NCBI GenBank assembly: GCA_002403515.1
Contig: DHHZ01000010.1
Span: 1-48,644 of the forward strand
DNA: 48,644 nucleotides
Source: Legionellales bacterium UBA4759
Lineage (GTDB): Bacteria; Pseudomonadota; Gammaproteobacteria; Legionellales; Legionellaceae
Direction: 5' to 3'
Part shown: positions 31,998 through 40,329 of the stretch, piece by piece
Numbering within the stretch: the stretch's first letter is position 1
Layout: every line of letters starts with the position of its first letter
Translations under genes and position numbers: made by a program
The notes under the pieces: model-generated
What the model was told of the DNA's origin: nothing
Seen by the model: only the letters and a program-made list of their open reading frames with translations
Database searches by the model: none

Positions 31998-33029
31998 TCA
32001 AAGACTTATCGGGAATTGCAAAGAATCTCTTGGCTTTTCATCATTATCTGAATCAACCTCTTGCCATAAACCTTGATCAAAATCGCTGTCAGCAGAATCA
32101 TAAGAGCCTTGAGTTCTCACGCGTGATGCTTGTAATCTTTCATGAGGACTTAAATTTACATGACGCATTGCCTCTCCAAGCCCCACATCATTGGATTGAC
32201 TCTCATTAGAAGAATCTGTATATGAATTTTCGGCTTTACCACCAACAAGCATTAAGGTTGAAAATAAAGCATTAAATTCAGCTCTAGCATTTTTTTTAGC
32301 AACCTCTGCGGCAGTGGGTTTGAAACCTACAGGCGCTTTTGTATGCACATTTGCAAATTTAGATTCTGGTGTATCTAAATCCAAATGCGCAGCTGCTTTT
32401 TCACTGACAAAATCCAAGTCAGAATATGAAGAATAACTGCCTTCACTGTAAGATGCAGGCATTGGCGCCTGAACTTTTGTTCGAGCGTCATGCTCTCTGA
32501 AAAGTTTACTCAGCAAACCCTCTCTTACTGGCGAAAAGATATATTCGTTTGTCATCGGCAAGGCATCAGAAGTTTTCACTTCTTCTTCAACGACCTTAGA
32601 TTCAGGGGCCGTATAATTCGATGACAAAAGAACTGGTGTGATATGAGATTCAACTTCAACACTTGCTTTATTTTCAGTGGCTGAGATAACATGTTCAATC
32701 ACAAGTTTAGGCGCCACAAAATGTTCGTGGGAGACCGGGGATACAACGTCAGCAACTGATTGAGGAGAAGTTTCAAATTTAGCAAGTGTAAGACAAGCAT
32801 TAGGATCATCCATTTTGAAAAACATACCGAGTTCTTCTTCCTCTTCGCTAACTTCATATTCATTCGTAGAAGGAAACTTTAATTGAGAGATTTGGTGAGA
32901 TAAGTCGGCTTGAACTTCTAACCACTTCTCAATTTGAGCTCTTCGTTTTTCTCGCATTTCGATATATTCTTGAACTTCCTTAGAATTAAAATGAGAAGAA
33001 AGAAAAATATTAGAATAAATTGAATTCAT
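31998..33029 (-). CDS. Acidic, probably disordered protein of unknown function (343 aa)
   Basis: I do not recognise this protein. ATG at 33029 (MNSIYSNIFLSSHF) was chosen over the in-frame GTG at 33050, because a good promoter puts the transcript start near 33055. A charged helix (about 17-45, KEVQEYIEMREKRRAQIEKW) is followed by an acidic patch (EVSEEEEELG). A long Ser/Glu/Ala-rich, low-complexity stretch holds few hydrophobic residues. A short helical block (EVAKKNARAEFNALFSTLMLVGG, of which AEFNALFSTLML is the core) lies near 245. The last 35 residues are acidic (SADSDFDQGLWQEVDSDNDE) and end in PISL. There is no signal peptide or membrane span. The composition and acidic C-terminus resemble many Dot/Icm effectors, but that is inference only. 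Confidence 0.65.
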   Translation of the reverse strand: MNSIYSNIFLSSHFNSKEVQEYIEMREKRRAQIEKWLEVQADLSHQISQLKFPSTNEYEVSEEEEELGMFFKMDDPNACLTLAKFETSPQSVADVVSPVSHEHFVAPKLVIEHVISATENKASVEVESHITPVLLSSNYTAPESKVVEEEVKTSDALPMTNEYIFSPVREGLLSKLFREHDARTKVQAPMPASYSEGSYSSYSDLDFVSEKAAAHLDLDTPESKFANVHTKAPVGFKPTAAEVAKKNARAEFNALFSTLMLVGGKAENSYTDSSNESQSNDVGLGEAMRHVNLSPHERLQASRVRTQGSYDSADSDFDQGLWQEVDSDNDEKPRDSLQFPISL

Positions 33030-33061
33030 AAAAAACCCAATTAAAAACACAATGATTAATT

Positions 33062-33090
33062 ATTCTACAGGAAAATTGCGCAAAAATCAA
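33062..33090 (-). promoter_or_regulatory. Putative promoter for the acidic orphan gene
   Basis: On the minus strand TTGATT (33090-33085) and TAGAAT (33067-33062) are 17 bp apart. The start of transcription would be near 33055, about 26 bases before the chosen ATG. It lies after the terminator of the lpxA operon, so the orphan is its own transcription unit. Confidence 0.6.
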
Positions 33091-33128
33091 CGAAGTGACT
33101 TATTTATAGCCATTCAAGGATTTAAGAT

Positions 33129-33152
33129 AAAAAAAACCGCCCATAAGGCGGT
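33129..33152 (-). terminator. Intrinsic terminator after lpxA
   Basis: Read on the minus strand, ACCGCC-TTATG-GGCGGT is followed by eight T residues (A-run 33129-33136 on the plus strand). It lies 16 bp after the lpxA stop and closes the envelope cluster. Confidence 0.88.
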
Positions 33153-33167
33153 CTTAAAAGCTAAGAA

Positions 33168-33938
33168 TTAACGTTGAATACCACGTGTTGATGCTTGAAT
33201 TGCATCGATAAAAGCTATTACTTCAGGTGACTCTTGCTGAATACTTTCCAGTTCAGCTAAAGCCTGTTGGGTGGTTAAACCTTTTCTGAAAATTGTTTTA
33301 TAGGCTCTTCGCAAAGTATCAATACTTGCAGAAGCAAAACCTGCCCTTTTAAGCCCAACAATATTCAACCCACAAGTGGTCGCGTCATATCCCGAGATCA
33401 TCAAGTAGGGTAAAACATCTTTTCCCACATAAGTTGCTCGGCCAATAAAACTATAGGCACCAATTTTAACAAATTGATGAATGGCCGCGTAACCACCAAT
33501 AATGGCATGATGTTCCACATGAACATGACCAGATAATGCACTATAGCTGACCATAGTCACATGATCTTCTAAATGACAATCATGACCAACATGTGTATAG
33601 GCCATAAAAAAGTTATCATTTCCTATTTGAGTTTTTCCGCCACCTTTCACAGTCCCACGACTGATGGTACAAAATTCACGAATAACGTTGTTATCGCCAA
33701 TATGCAATGTGGTGGGTTCATTTTGATAGGTCTTGTCTTGGGGCGCATCACCCAATGAGGCAAATTGAAAAATCTTGTTATTTTTTCCAATAATTGTTGG
33801 ACCTTGAATAACCACATGTGGTCCTATCCAAGTGCCTTCACCAATTTCAACATCTGCACCTATGAAAGAACCAGGACCTATAGAAACGTTATCTGCAATT
33901 TTTGCAGTTGGGTCAATAATTGCATGTTCACTTATCAC
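33168..33938 (-). CDS. lpxA: UDP-N-acetylglucosamine acyltransferase
   Basis: LpxA moves a 3-hydroxyacyl chain from ACP to UDP-GlcNAc, the first step of lipid A synthesis. The 256-residue left-handed beta helix begins ISEHAIIDPTAKIADNVSIG, with many hexapeptide repeats. His119 in AYTHVGHDC corresponds to the E. coli catalytic His125. The C-terminal helical part includes NIVGLKRAGF and the R-R-A-Y-K-x-I-F-R-K-G motif. The start is GTG at 33938, overlapping the fabZ stop by 4 bp. lpxB does not follow; a terminator does. Confidence 0.97.
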   Translation of the reverse strand: MISEHAIIDPTAKIADNVSIGPGSFIGADVEIGEGTWIGPHVVIQGPTIIGKNNKIFQFASLGDAPQDKTYQNEPTTLHIGDNNVIREFCTISRGTVKGGGKTQIGNDNFFMAYTHVGHDCHLEDHVTMVSYSALSGHVHVEHHAIIGGYAAIHQFVKIGAYSFIGRATYVGKDVLPYLMISGYDATTCGLNIVGLKRAGFASASIDTLRRAYKTIFRKGLTTQQALAELESIQQESPEVIAFIDAIQASTRGIQR

Positions 33939-34384
33939 TTCGCAACTTCCTTAACAGCACTTAAAATCTCTGCACTACATGCCAATTTATCACCAACATG
34001 AACTGTGCCTTGCATACGCCAGAAAAAACGCTTTTTAACCAATGTTTTAATATCAATAATTAATTGATCGCCAGGAACAACAATTTGTTTAAACTTTACA
34101 TTGTCGATACCAGCAAAATAATACATAAATTCTACACCAGGCTCAGGCACACGAGATTTGCTGTATAATATCCCACCTGCTTGAGCTAGTGCTTCTAACA
34201 TCAGAACGCCTGGCATAATAGGCATGCCAGGAAAGTGTCCCTGAAAAAAAGGCTCATTCACTGTCACATTTTTAATTGCTTTTATAAACTCAAAAGGCTC
34301 ATAATCAACAACTTTATCAATCAATAAAAATGGATAACGATGTGGCAATAAATTTAGTATTTCACCTATTTCCAGCGTATTCAA
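33935..34384 (-). CDS. fabZ: 3-hydroxyacyl-[ACP] dehydratase FabZ
   Basis: FabZ dehydrates 3-hydroxyacyl-ACP in fatty-acid elongation and shares substrate with LpxA. The 149-aa hot-dog protein has the LPHRYPFLLIDKV segment, the catalytic His in FFQGHFPGMPIMPGVLMLEA with the following Glu, and YYFAGIDNVKFKQIVVPGDQ. The start is TTG at 34384 with GAGG six bases upstream. Only 15 bp separate it from skp, leaving no room for lpxD, which normally lies here. Confidence 0.97.
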   Translation of the reverse strand: MNTLEIGEILNLLPHRYPFLLIDKVVDYEPFEFIKAIKNVTVNEPFFQGHFPGMPIMPGVLMLEALAQAGGILYSKSRVPEPGVEFMYYFAGIDNVKFKQIVVPGDQLIIDIKTLVKKRFFWRMQGTVHVGDKLACSAEILSAVKEVAK

Positions 34385-34399
34385 TTTGCACCTCTAATC

Positions 34400-34900
34400 T
34401 TAATGAATGGCAGCAATAACTTGTTTGGTGACATCTAATTTTTCACTTGTGAATGGCGCTGCATCTTTTTGAATCACTAAATCATAATGTTCATTTTTAG
34501 AAACAGTTGCAATCGCAGCACGAACTTTTGCATAGAAGTCTTCCATGGCTTGGTTATGCGCAGTACTTAATTCTTGTTGATAAGTTTGACCATCTCTTTC
34601 GAATTTTTGTTGCATTGCAACGATTTCACGCTCATTATCTCTTTTTTGAGTCGCATTCAAAACAGAAGAATCACGTTTAAATGCATCAATTTTATCTTTT
34701 AATTGTTTTTCTGTGGCAACTAAAGCATCACGACGTGGACGGAATTTTTGCTCTAAACTTTGCTGAATGGTTTGCATTTGTGGTGAGGTTTGAATAATTT
34801 TTTGCAAATCAACAACACCAATTTTGAATGAATCAGCCCATGTTGTTGAACCAAAACCAAAAAGTCCTAAGAGCATCAAGCTACTTAACAATTTTTTCAT
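34400..34900 (-). CDS. skp: Periplasmic chaperone Skp/OmpH
   Basis: Skp is a trimeric periplasmic holdase that carries unfolded outer-membrane proteins to BamA. The 166-aa protein has a signal peptide (MKKLLSSLMLLGLFGFGSTTWA), the N-terminal strand FKIGVVDLQKIIQTSPQ, long charged helices that form the tentacles (about 40-125), and the closing strand HYDLVIQKDA. It lies between bamA and fabZ in the usual order. A perfect inverted repeat sits in its 110-bp upstream gap. Confidence 0.95.
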   Translation of the reverse strand: MKKLLSSLMLLGLFGFGSTTWADSFKIGVVDLQKIIQTSPQMQTIQQSLEQKFRPRRDALVATEKQLKDKIDAFKRDSSVLNATQKRDNEREIVAMQQKFERDGQTYQQELSTAHNQAMEDFYAKVRAAIATVSKNEHYDLVIQKDAAPFTSEKLDVTKQVIAAIH

Positions 34901-34949
34901 AATAAAATCCTCTCAAAAAATAAATGAATATCCGTTATAGATCTAGACT

Positions 34950-34975
34950 CTATGCTAGCATACTTTCTAGCATAG
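34950..34975. repeat. Perfect inverted repeat between bamA and skp
   Basis: CTATGCTAG (34950-34958) and CTAGCATAG (34967-34975) form a 9-bp stem with an 8-base loop. No T-run follows on the minus strand, so it is not a standard terminator. It may be an RNA processing or stability element that sets the skp-to-bamA ratio, or a protein site. Confidence 0.6.
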
Positions 34976-35010
34976 TCCAGTGTGTTTTATTATTTTGTAG
35001 ATCATTTCTT

Positions 35011-37326
35011 TTAGAATGCAGAAGCCGCAGTAAACTGGAACCATTCTTTACGATCTAGGGGTTGTAAATTCAATGGGAAACCAAAGCTAAATGACAATGG
35101 CCCAAATGGAGAACGCCAGTCTAAGGCCACACCCGCAGAGTAACGAATTGGACCAGATTTAGAACCTTGTAATTCGACAGGAAGACCTCTGGAGTAGACG
35201 TTACCAAAATCAATGAATCCTGAAGTTCTAAAAGTTTCTCGACTCAGTGGATATGGTAAAATTAGCGAGGTTCCACCACTGATTAAGATGTTACCCCCCA
35301 GACCATTGTAGTTATTATCCAATGGACCCAAAGAGTAGGTTTGATAACCTCTGACCATACCTGGTTGTGCGATACCACCGGCATAGAAGTTTTCAAAAAA
35401 TGGCAGACCAGTACCATTAAACTGATTACCATAACCAAAATTTAAAGTGGTACTGAAAACGAAGTCTTTAGGTAACAAGAAAAAGTTTTTCGCTAAATAA
35501 TTCAAACGATAATAACTGAGCGAACCTGTTGATAGAGGTAAGTCTGTCACAATCGAAAACTGCTGATTGTTCCCTTTCTTAGGAAATGGCATTTGATCGT
35601 AGGTATTACGAGACCAGCCAGAGGTTAAACGGAACTCATTAAAAAGAGAACCATATGAGTTCACAAAATTCCTGGTTTGCATAACTGGACCAACCGATAA
35701 AATATCTAAACCTTGATATCCATAGCCGAGCTGATAACTACTTCTTTCATTGATGACGAAATTATAGTTTACGTCGCCACCGTAACGATTAGAGTTATAG
35801 TTGGTCACATCAAGTTTTTGTGGATCAACTTTTTGGAAATATCCATTAAAGCCTCGTCCAATAGTATTTTTGTAATAAAAAGGATTGTAGTAGTTAAAAG
35901 AATAGTTTTGACCCCAACGGCTCGCGTTAAAAGACAAACCTACAGAGCGCCCAGTACCCATAAAATTGTACTGATTTAAAGAAGCATTCAATTGTAACCC
36001 TGTTGTACCATAGCCTACAGAGGCGCTTGCTTCTGCAGATGGGGCCTCTTCAACCTCCACGTCTAAGTCGACTTCATTATTACTGCCAGGAACGGGATTT
36101 GTTTTAACGTTGACATTTTTAATGAAATTCAACAAACGCATTTGTCTTTCTGTTTCTTTAATGTTGTGTAAGGACAATAAAGATGATTCGTCTTGCTTGA
36201 CTAAATTGCGCAATACATAATCGGCTGTTTTGGTATTTCCACTGAAATTAATTCGTCTAACGTATACATGGCGCCCAGGCTCAATTATAAATTCAATAGT
36301 AACGGTTTTATTTTTTTCATCCATGATTGGATTGGCATTGATAGCAGGGAAGCCATAACCAATATCACCCAATGCATTACTAATTTCAGTGATAGACTCA
36401 CTGATTTTCTTTCTTGAAAAAATATCGCCAGATTGAATTTTAATTAATTGTCTTATCTGGGCATGTGGAATAATTGTTCTACCAACAATTTTAATACCTG
36501 CAATATGGTATTGAGCTCCCTCGTAAATATGAATATTAATAAATACATCTTTTTTATCTGGCGCAAGCAGCACTTGAGAAGATAATATTTTAAAATTAAC
36601 AAAGCCTCTATCCAAATAATAAGAACGTAGCGCCTCCAAGGATGCATCTAATGTGGCTTTAGAGTATTGGTCTTTTTTAGAAAAATAACTAAAGAGGTTA
36701 GATGAAGCCAATGGCAACTCAGCCAATAATTCATCTTCAGAATAAATATGATTCCCAGTAATTTTAATCGACTTAATTCTTGAAACTCGACCTTCAGAAA
36801 TATCAATCAAAACTGAAACGCGATTGTCTGTCAAAGGCTTCACACTGGCTTTGATTCTAGCATTGTATTTACCACGTGCGTTGTAACCTTGTTTTAATTG
36901 TTTGACCACATAATCTAATGAAGATTTTTGATATACACGCCCTTTCACTAATCCATATTCTTTAAGTAATTCTTTGAGCTTATCAGTCGGAATCGCTTGG
37001 TTACCTTGAATATTTATTTCACCAATGGTTGAACGCTCAACAACTGCGATAATTAATGTATTGCCTTTTTTCTCTAAAGTCACCGATTGGAAAAAACCTG
37101 TAGCATATAAAGCGCGAATAATTTCAGCTGTAGAATCTGAGCTTAATTCCTCTCCGACCTCAATGGGTAAATAATTCAAGACCGTACCGACAGAAACTCT
37201 TTTTAAGCCTGTGACTTTGATATCCTCTACCACAAAACGGGTATCAGCGGCCCATAAATTTGAAATTGTTATATTAAAGATCCATAAAATTAGAAAAATC
37301 TTTAAGCCTTTTCCTAGCTTACTCAT
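35011..37326 (-). CDS. bamA: Outer membrane protein assembly factor BamA
   Basis: BamA is the core of the BAM complex that folds beta-barrels into the outer membrane. The 771 residues include a signal peptide ending near Ala27 (FNITISNLWA), five POTRA domains (about 28-425, first one FVVEDIKVTGLKRVSVGTVL), and a C-terminal 16-strand barrel. The lid-lock motif usually written VRGF is VRGY here (MVRGYQTYSLGP). The last strand KEWFQFTAASAF ends in the terminal Phe that marks outer-membrane barrels. It follows rseP after 124 bp that hold its own promoter. Confidence 0.97.
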   Translation of the reverse strand: MSKLGKGLKIFLILWIFNITISNLWAADTRFVVEDIKVTGLKRVSVGTVLNYLPIEVGEELSSDSTAEIIRALYATGFFQSVTLEKKGNTLIIAVVERSTIGEINIQGNQAIPTDKLKELLKEYGLVKGRVYQKSSLDYVVKQLKQGYNARGKYNARIKASVKPLTDNRVSVLIDISEGRVSRIKSIKITGNHIYSEDELLAELPLASSNLFSYFSKKDQYSKATLDASLEALRSYYLDRGFVNFKILSSQVLLAPDKKDVFINIHIYEGAQYHIAGIKIVGRTIIPHAQIRQLIKIQSGDIFSRKKISESITEISNALGDIGYGFPAINANPIMDEKNKTVTIEFIIEPGRHVYVRRINFSGNTKTADYVLRNLVKQDESSLLSLHNIKETERQMRLLNFIKNVNVKTNPVPGSNNEVDLDVEVEEAPSAEASASVGYGTTGLQLNASLNQYNFMGTGRSVGLSFNASRWGQNYSFNYYNPFYYKNTIGRGFNGYFQKVDPQKLDVTNYNSNRYGGDVNYNFVINERSSYQLGYGYQGLDILSVGPVMQTRNFVNSYGSLFNEFRLTSGWSRNTYDQMPFPKKGNNQQFSIVTDLPLSTGSLSYYRLNYLAKNFFLLPKDFVFSTTLNFGYGNQFNGTGLPFFENFYAGGIAQPGMVRGYQTYSLGPLDNNYNGLGGNILISGGTSLILPYPLSRETFRTSGFIDFGNVYSRGLPVELQGSKSGPIRYSAGVALDWRSPFGPLSFSFGFPLNLQPLDRKEWFQFTAASAF

Positions 37327-37404
37327 AATACCTTTATACCCATTTTATTATTGAAGACTTCCCAGCAGAGAATATTAATGAAAAAAATCTAACTGTGGCA
37401 CACC

Positions 37405-37433
37405 GTTTTATCGGAACACAACCCAGATGTCAA
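37405..37433 (-). promoter_or_regulatory. Putative promoter for bamA-skp-fabZ-lpxA
   Basis: On the minus strand a perfect TTGACA (37433-37428) lies 17 bp before TAAAAC (37410-37405); shifting by one gives ATAAAA at 16 bp. It stands in the only sizeable gap of the upstream half of the cluster, so bamA and the genes after it can be made apart from rseP. Confidence 0.5.
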
Positions 37434-37450
37434 CCGAAATTTTCAAAAAA

Positions 37451-38749
37451 TTACTTTCCTAGATTTATCCAATCATTGAATGTTCCAAGTAACATCAAAG
37501 AAAAGATGAATAAAATACTCATTGCCAGTAAGCTATTTTTTATTTTTTCACTTTCTATAGCAGGCACCCATTTTGCTAATAAAAGAATTACACATTGTCC
37601 ACCATCTAAAATAGGAATTGGCAATAAATTTAAAATACCTACGCCCAAATTAAGCCATACCACAAAAAATAAATAAGCTTTCAGACTTAAGCCCAAAGCA
37701 TCTTGAGCCGTCTTTACAATACCAATGGGTCCAGAAATTTGTCTTAAATTATCACTACCATGAAACCATGTCGATAATTGAAAATGAAATAATCTCGTTG
37801 TGACATGACAACTTTGCATCAAAGCCGCTGCCCAGGAATAATGGATTTTTTTGTACCATTGTGGAAACTCTGCAAAAGTTAAAGAAGTAATTCCTAAAAA
37901 GCCAATGGTTTGTTGGCCGATATGTTTACCCCCCACTGAAAGCCATAACTCTAATCGTTGATGGTTTCTTTCAATTTCTATCAACACACGTTGATAGGGA
38001 TAATCCCTCAATATCTTAGATACCTGGTGAATATTATTAACTTTCTTCCCTTGGATGGATAAAATTTTATCACCGACTTTTAATCCTTGATTCTGCCCCT
38101 TTGAAGCAGGCGTAAATCCACCAATAATTGCAGGCATTTCGAAAACATAAGGTTCAAATCCCAAGATTTTAAAAAAATCTTCTTTGTGTTTTAAATTTGG
38201 CAGTTCAATTGTGGTTTGCTTATTATCAGCATTGATTTTAAAGGTAACCCTATTTTTTTGATTTTCTTGAATCGAACCTAACACCTCTGACCAAGTTCTC
38301 ACAGCCCTATCATTACAACGAATAATCTGTGAAAAAGGCAGGATTTTTTTGGTTTCTAAAATAGAATTGGGGTAAATTTTTTCAACATAAGCAATTGGTT
38401 CATAACTGTCTATTTTAAAAACGACGGTCATTAAAACCAATGCTAGTAAAAAATTTGCAAAAGGCCCTGCTAATAAAATAAGTATTTTTTTCCAACGTTT
38501 AATTTCATCGAATACTTGATGATTTAAAAAGGGCTTTTCTGAAAATTTGACAAAACCACCAATTAAAATTGGGCTAAAAGTAAATTGTGTAAAATGTTTT
38601 TGGGAGGTCCAAGAGAGCAAAGGCTTTCCAAAACCCACAGAGAAACGCTCGACTGCAACACCAAATATTCTAGCAACCGTAAAATGACCCAGTTCGTGAA
38701 TCACGATGATTGCAATCAAGCTTACAAAAACTATCATCCCTGAAAGCAT
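37451..38749 (-). CDS. rseP: Site-2 membrane metalloprotease RseP
   Basis: RseP cuts the anti-sigma factor RseA inside the membrane after DegS, freeing sigma-E, and also clears signal-peptide remnants. The 432-aa protein has the zinc motif HExxH in the first span (IVIHELGHFTVARIFG: His18, Glu19, His22), the third-ligand motif N-L-L-P-I-P-I-L-D-G-G in the third span, and periplasmic PDZ domains (GLKVGDKILSIQGKKVNNIH, about 225-245). The C-terminal span is IKNSLLAMSILFIFSLMLLG. It lies 8 bp after cdsA in the conserved uppS-cdsA-rseP-bamA order. Confidence 0.96.
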   Translation of the reverse strand: MLSGMIVFVSLIAIIVIHELGHFTVARIFGVAVERFSVGFGKPLLSWTSQKHFTQFTFSPILIGGFVKFSEKPFLNHQVFDEIKRWKKILILLAGPFANFLLALVLMTVVFKIDSYEPIAYVEKIYPNSILETKKILPFSQIIRCNDRAVRTWSEVLGSIQENQKNRVTFKINADNKQTTIELPNLKHKEDFFKILGFEPYVFEMPAIIGGFTPASKGQNQGLKVGDKILSIQGKKVNNIHQVSKILRDYPYQRVLIEIERNHQRLELWLSVGGKHIGQQTIGFLGITSLTFAEFPQWYKKIHYSWAAALMQSCHVTTRLFHFQLSTWFHGSDNLRQISGPIGIVKTAQDALGLSLKAYLFFVVWLNLGVGILNLLPIPILDGGQCVILLLAKWVPAIESEKIKNSLLAMSILFIFSLMLLGTFNDWINLGK

Positions 38750-38757
38750 TAGAAATA

Positions 38758-39555
38758 TTATCCAAATAATTGAAGACCATAATAGAATACAGGCAATGCC
38801 GCCAATAAGCTATCTAGCCTATCTAGCAATCCACCATGTCCTGGGATCAAATGCCCCGTATCTTTCAAATTTACATGTCTTTTTAAAACACTAATCCATA
38901 AATCACCAAATACAGAAATTATTGCAGTGGCTAAGGCAATAATTAACCAATTAAGCGTAGAGGATGGATCCATGTAAATGGCTTCTAAATAAGCAACCAC
39001 CAATGCCAAGCCTAAACCACCAAACAAGCCTTCCCATGATTTACCTGGGCTTACTTGAGGAATCATTTTATGTTTTCCCCATTTTCGACCCGCTAAATAT
39101 GCGCCAATGTCTGCTGCCCAAACAATAAATAAGACACAAAATAAAAATTCTATACCCTCATTGCTGGTTTGCCATTCACATAAAATCGAACCAAAAACAC
39201 CCAATAATAACCAGCCAATAGTACTAATAAATCCTGAACTGGCCCACTTTTGTATATGCTTGGGATATTGCGTAATGATAAAAATTGCGAGCAACCAAAA
39301 CGCCAAATCAAAATACAGAAAGAATGTCCAAAATTTTGCAACCAACAAAGCCCCAAAAAAAACAAGCAATGTTTTAAACCAGGGTTTATAAGCTTCATTT
39401 AACTTAAAGAACTGCTGCCATTCATAAGACATGCCCAAAATTAACAAAAGCATTAAACCTAAAAATACCCATGAGTTGGCATATATAATTAAAGCAACTA
39501 CCAAGGGGATGAGTATTAAAGTCATTATTAAGCGTTGTTTAAACATGTTTTTCAT
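38758..39555 (-). CDS. cdsA: Phosphatidate cytidylyltransferase
   Basis: CdsA makes CDP-diacylglycerol from phosphatidate and CTP, feeding PssA encoded at 29063. The 265-aa polytopic membrane protein has seven to eight hydrophobic helices and the family signature S-P-G-K-S-W-E-G at about 170, then GDLWISVLKRHVNLKDTGHL and PGHGGLLDRLDSLLAA with the catalytic aspartates. The ATG at 39555 lies inside the uppS reading frame (17-bp overlap); a second ATG at 39546 would still overlap. Confidence 0.95.
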   Translation of the reverse strand: MKNMFKQRLIMTLILIPLVVALIIYANSWVFLGLMLLLILGMSYEWQQFFKLNEAYKPWFKTLLVFFGALLVAKFWTFFLYFDLAFWLLAIFIITQYPKHIQKWASSGFISTIGWLLLGVFGSILCEWQTSNEGIEFLFCVLFIVWAADIGAYLAGRKWGKHKMIPQVSPGKSWEGLFGGLGLALVVAYLEAIYMDPSSTLNWLIIALATAIISVFGDLWISVLKRHVNLKDTGHLIPGHGGLLDRLDSLLAALPVFYYGLQLFG

Positions 39556-40261
39556 CTCTTATTTGTTGAGAAGTTTTCCCAAAACGTCTTTCTCGGGAAA
39601 GGTAGTAATTTAAAGCCTCTTCAAAAGAAGCGGTATTAAAATCAGGCCAAAGAACATCAGTAAAGTATAATTCTGTATAAGCCAGCTGCCATAAGAAAAA
39701 GTTACTGATTCTTTTCTCGCCACTAGTTCTAATCATCAAATCAGGATCTGGTAACTCAAAAGTACTCAAACGTGATTCAAAAACACGAGCATCTAAATCT
39801 TCTGAAGAGATGCCCTGATCCAAACATTTTTTGGCTGCATTTAATATATCCCATTTCCCAGTATAATTTAAAGCCAAATTCAATTGTAATCTGGAATTAT
39901 GCCGCGTTTGATTCTCGGCTTGAGCCATTTGCTCAACCAAGTTATCGGATAAGCCTTCTTTTGCACCAAGAAATCTTAATCGAACCCCCTTTTCAATGAG
40001 CTCAGGTAATTCTTTTTGCAAAGCAGAAATAAATAGTTCCATCAAAAAATTAACTTCATCGAGAGGTCGAGACCAGTTTTCATGACTAAACGTAAATAAG
40101 CTCAAATAACCAATATCATGTTTAACACAAGCCTCAATGATTTCACGAACGACCACAACGCCTTGTCGATGCCCTTCGATCCTGGGTAATCCTTTTTGTG
40201 TTGCCCATCTTCCATTGCCATCCATAACAATAGCGATGTGTTGGAGATTTTTTTGTTTCAA
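39539..40261 (-). CDS. uppS: Undecaprenyl diphosphate synthase (isoprenyl transferase)
   Basis: UppS makes the C55 lipid carrier for peptidoglycan and O-antigen. The 240-aa cis-prenyltransferase has the catalytic segment IAIVMDGNGRWATQKGLPR with Asp and Arg, GHRQGVVVVREI, FTFSHENWSRP, and the C-terminal PDPDLMIRTSGEKRISNFFLWQ with TELYFTDVLWPDF. The start is a TTG at 40261, directly before KQKNLQHIAIVMDG; GAAG lies upstream. It heads the minus-strand envelope operon. dxr, which lies near uppS in many relatives, is not in view. Confidence 0.96.
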   Translation of the reverse strand: MKQKNLQHIAIVMDGNGRWATQKGLPRIEGHRQGVVVVREIIEACVKHDIGYLSLFTFSHENWSRPLDEVNFLMELFISALQKELPELIEKGVRLRFLGAKEGLSDNLVEQMAQAENQTRHNSRLQLNLALNYTGKWDILNAAKKCLDQGISSEDLDARVFESRLSTFELPDPDLMIRTSGEKRISNFFLWQLAYTELYFTDVLWPDFNTASFEEALNYYLSRERRFGKTSQQIRDEKHV

Positions 40262-40287
40262 AATACTTCTTCCCCGAATTTAAATGG

Positions 40288-40315
40288 TTTATAGTCTACC
40301 TTTTTTAGAACAAAA
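40288..40315 (-). promoter_or_regulatory. Putative promoter for uppS-cdsA-rseP
   Basis: On the minus strand TTTTGT (40315-40310) and TATAAA (40293-40288) are 16 bp apart, 27 bases ahead of the uppS TTG. The -35 box is weak. It lies in the 68-bp divergent gap with gpmI, so regulation of the two could interact. Confidence 0.4.
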
Positions 40316-40329
40316 TTTTAAGGGCTTAT

